From: Nepenthes gracilis | Taxonomy: Eukaryota; Streptophyta; Magnoliopsida; Caryophyllales; Nepenthaceae | Reading direction: 5' to 3' | Length of the DNA stretch: 64,000 nt | Assembly: GCA_033239525.1 (NCBI GenBank) | Contig: BSYO01000005.1 | Location: 24,224,519 to 24,288,518, forward strand | Shown: positions 61,796 through 64,000 of the stretch, in pieces | How positions within the stretch are numbered: the stretch's first letter is position 1 | Layout of the letters: each line of letters opens with the position of its first letter | The notes under the pieces: model-generated | Database searches by the model: none | What the model was told of the DNA's origin: nothing | What the model saw: only the letters and a program-made list of their open reading frames with translations | Made by a program: the position numbers and the translations under genes

Positions 61796-62349
61796 AAAAT
61801 GCCACTAAAATCGATAGCTAATCAATAATTTAAAATATTTTCTTGACATTATAAATATAAAAATTTATCAAAATGTCAATACCAAATTCAACACAATCAA
61901 TGTATGAAATATTACTCATCGATTTGAAAGTTAATCAAGTTCTTTTTATAAATTTTAAATGTCAAAAAATATAAAAATAATTCTTGTATCACTCAATTTA
62001 TGGAAATGTTACCCAAAGACTAAAGTCACTATGCAATTATTCGAAAACTAAACAATTTTTCAGGCAAAACAAAAAGAAAAAGAAAAAAAAAAAACCAGAA
62101 AGAAAGTCTGAACTATTTTTTGACATAAAAAGTTTAACCTTTTCAAATATTCTCTCCCACAATTTACTTCCAATAATCATTTACAAGGACAAGTACCAAA
62201 CGAAAGAATATTTAAAATAAAATAAAAATTTTAAAATATTAATTTCTAAAACTTTAAAGATCACATAAATATTGTACAAACAATCGCAATTATCAGCCTT
62301 TTTTCTCACCATATCATTAATTATCTCGATCAATTTGTATAAAACCCTT
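61796..62349. other. AT-rich intergenic DNA
   Basis: A 78-codon plus frame (61984-62220) includes a poly-Lys run from an A tract and is not a supported gene. Confidence 0.55.
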
Positions 62350-62639
62350 TCACTCGATCGTTTCTGATCTCAAATTGTCCAAAAATAAAGTTTCCTCCCT
62401 TGAAAATTTGTCAAAATAGGCCTTAATTGGAAGGAATTCATCGTCTGAATTCCAAATCCATAAAGATGGAGATGGAACATGCACTCTTCTGGTGGCCGTA
62501 TTGTAGCAGGCAGTGATGCCTTTCAACTGCAGATTTGTGTCATCGGAAACCATTCCGGTGTGGTCAATGCCATGCTCATCGCAGATCAACATGGCGCCGA
62601 CTCGGTTTTAGCATCTCTAATTTCAGAAGATTTGCACAT
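62350..62639 (-). pseudogene. Beta-tubulin 5'-exon pseudogene
   Basis: Beta-tubulin polymerises into microtubules. On the minus strand, starting from an ATG at 62637-62639, the DNA resembles the tubulin first exon: an aaatc..c block, then tgc.aaaac.gagtcggcgcc (matching the Cys-Gly-Asn-Gln-Ile-Gly-Ala region, with a stop in place of Gly). The frame continues LICDEHGIDHTG, NLQLKGITACYN and RVHVPSPSLW, corresponding to residues ~20-65; similarity then fades (FDKFSREETLFLDN) until a stop at 62350. It needs a frame change near the start, lacks three residues before ICDEHG, and ends before the usual first-exon end (~131 residues). The DNA upstream on the minus strand is pyrimidine-rich, like a plant leader, suggesting a duplicated gene rather than an intronless copy. 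Confidence 0.65.
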
Positions 62640-63440
62640 ATAAAGAGAGGGGGAGAGGAGGGCTGTGAGAGTTTTGAAGGTGAGGAAGAGCAAGAATAAG
62701 AGCTGAAGTGACAGAGGGATTCAAAAGTGAGAGAAGCAATGCTTTGCTTAACCAAAATCTCTCTTTGTTTTTTTCGGTAAGATGGTGAAAATAAGGCGTA
62801 AGAGCTCAAAAAATATTAAGAAGAAAAGTTATTTTTTTTTAAAAAAATATTTTACAAATCAATGATATTTTTTGTGGTAAATATTTTTACTTGACAGGTA
62901 TTTTCTGTAAATTTACGGCACCTAAACTGATAATTTTTTGATGATTAGTTAATAATTACTAAAAAATTAAGGACTTTAAACAAGTATTATGGGGAACAAA
63001 GTCTCATAAATATCATATGACACAAAGTTGGAAAGTCAATTAGGGCACGAAAAAAGTGAGTAATTTTATTGCTGTAAAAAGATTGTTTTAGGTGTCAACT
63101 CATGAAGGAAACTATACTACTAATTTAAAATATTCAAAATCATGCGCCATGCAAGGCTGCAAGTCATGGGGTAACGGCAGCACTTAATGGGTCCAAAAAC
63201 AATCATAAAAACTTGATAGTAACGGCTGTCTAAGATTTTGTTCACACTAAAATTGTGATCCATCGTGTATAGCATTTCTCACTTTAGAAAAAATTTTTTT
63301 TAAGTACTTTTAAATGACATAATATTTCATTTAAAAATCTCTATCATCAAACCCATATAAAAAAATAGATAAAATAAGTATTATGTCACTAATAATATAT
63401 TAAAGTAACCATTTTGTGTTTCTAAAGTATGTACTTTATA
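62640..63440. other. Intergenic DNA between tubulin relic and subtilase gene
   Basis: 62640-62810 is the pyrimidine-rich (minus strand) former leader of the tubulin relic; its 77-codon frame (62576-62809) is not recognised. 62811-63440 is AT-rich with no gene. Confidence 0.5.
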
Positions 63441-63456
63441 TGATATATATATATGG
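63441..63456 (+). promoter_or_regulatory. TATA box candidate of the subtilase gene
   Basis: tgatatatatatatgg lies 50-65 bp upstream of the ATG at 63507. This placement favours that ATG over the in-frame one at 63453, which overlaps the TATA region. Confidence 0.4.
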
Positions 63457-63506
63457 TTATCGAAACTCTAGCTATTGACTATTTTGCTTTCCTCTTTGTG
63501 CAAGAG

Positions 63507-63685
63507 ATGGGAGATTTGTCACCTTCAACATTGTCTCATTGTGCCGCCCTGCTTCTTCTTGTAATCTTTGTTGGCTGCTCGTCAGAGGAGAGATCAATAT
63601 ACATTGTTTTTGTTGAAGGGGAGCCATTAGCATTTCGTCGCAATTTACTGCCCCTTGGAGAAGGAAAAGAGCTTGATCCAAACAG
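63507..63685 (+). CDS. Subtilisin-like protease, SBT2-type, first exon (partial)
   Basis: Secreted serine protease of the plant subtilase family; only exon 1 is in the window. It encodes MGDLSPSTLS, a hydrophobic signal-peptide core (CAALLLLVIFVG) with a likely cleavage near CSS|EERS, then SIYIVFVEGEPLAFRRN, the start of the I9 propeptide in the SBT2 subgroup (normally E-R-S-I-Y-x-V-x-x-E-G-x-P-x-A-F). The exon ends at DPN plus two bases, with a donor ag|gttctt at 63686. The catalytic Asp, His, Asn and Ser would lie in later exons beyond 64000, so function and intactness cannot be judged. The start at 63507 is preferred because the upstream in-frame Met (63453) gives an atypical 18-residue extension and overlaps the TATA box. 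Confidence 0.75.
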
Positions 63686-64000
63686 GTTCTTGTTAACGGC
63701 TATTTTATGAGCATATATGCCACTCAAAACATCCATTATTGCTGTATTTTTGATTAATTATAACATAAGCTTAATTTATTCTTCCAATATGGTGATTGTA
63801 TATATATAATTCTGCTTTATTGTTAATTAAAAATACATTTTCAGTACTAAAATACTTGTCAAATGCTGAAAAAATTTTAGCAGTATATATATTATAAAGA
63901 GACTATTTTATAATTTTGATTTGTAATCTTTGGGTCTTATGATAACACGGCATTATCGTTGTCACAGGATTTGTCTTTTTTTTATTCTTTTTTAATTTTA
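63686..64000 (+). other. First intron of the subtilase gene (to window end)
   Basis: AT-rich sequence after the donor site at 63686. No second exon is visible before the window ends. Confidence 0.6.

Noticed and set aside
63453..63506. Upstream in-frame Met as the subtilase start
   Set aside because: It would add an atypical 18-residue segment before the signal peptide and overlaps the TATA-like sequence.

Overview
This is nuclear DNA of a flowering plant, most likely a core eudicot. Intron-bearing genes with GT/AG boundaries (a class I KNOX homeobox gene of the SHOOT MERISTEMLESS type, an EBS-type BAH-PHD chromatin reader, a plant F-box protein, the first exon of a plant subtilase) sit in very AT-rich intergenic DNA full of decayed LTR retrotransposons. 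I see no bacterial, organellar or CRISPR features.

Layout. 1.5-12.2 kb is one decayed Ty3/Gypsy element, markedly more GC-rich than its surroundings: two diverged LTRs, a primer-binding-site relic, gag, protease, RT, RNase H and integrase relics, then about 4.3 kb of 3' internal sequence without a recognisable gene, a polypurine tract and the 3' LTR. 12.2-43 kb is gene-poor: AT-rich filler, LTR-like islands (12.7, 14.7, 19.7, 21.4-23.4, 31.2, 36.2 kb), an internally deleted Gypsy element (24.2-26.2 kb), a degenerate minisatellite (21.9-22.9 kb) and several tandem duplications. 43.4-48.1 kb is the STM-like gene (four coding exons, 354 codons, uORF-rich leader), followed by a clean solo LTR with a 5-bp target duplication (48.5-49.4 kb). 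50-51 kb holds two more LTR fragments. 53.0-54.2 kb is a single-exon F-box gene on the minus strand. 55.7-60.3 kb is an EBS orthologue (five exons, 216 codons) whose last intron carries a 1.36-kb solo LTR with an internal 261-bp tandem duplication. 62.35-62.64 kb is a beta-tubulin 5'-exon pseudogene on the minus strand. At 63.5 kb the first exon of an SBT2-type subtilase runs off the window.

How the genes relate. They do not form a cluster or pathway. STM (meristem maintenance) and EBS (histone-mark reading, floral repression) are both developmental regulators, but their proximity looks incidental. I found no convincing undescribed biological system. The most noteworthy signals are: a TATA box inside a perfect hairpin kept in both LTRs of the large element; loss of catalytic acidic residues in all four of its enzymes; two loci where ~100-bp direct repeats flank ~800-bp LTR-like inserts that start with TGTTG; and an STM leader packed with short upstream ORFs and a plausible leader intron. 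Exon boundaries and family assignments were read by eye and no database search was made.
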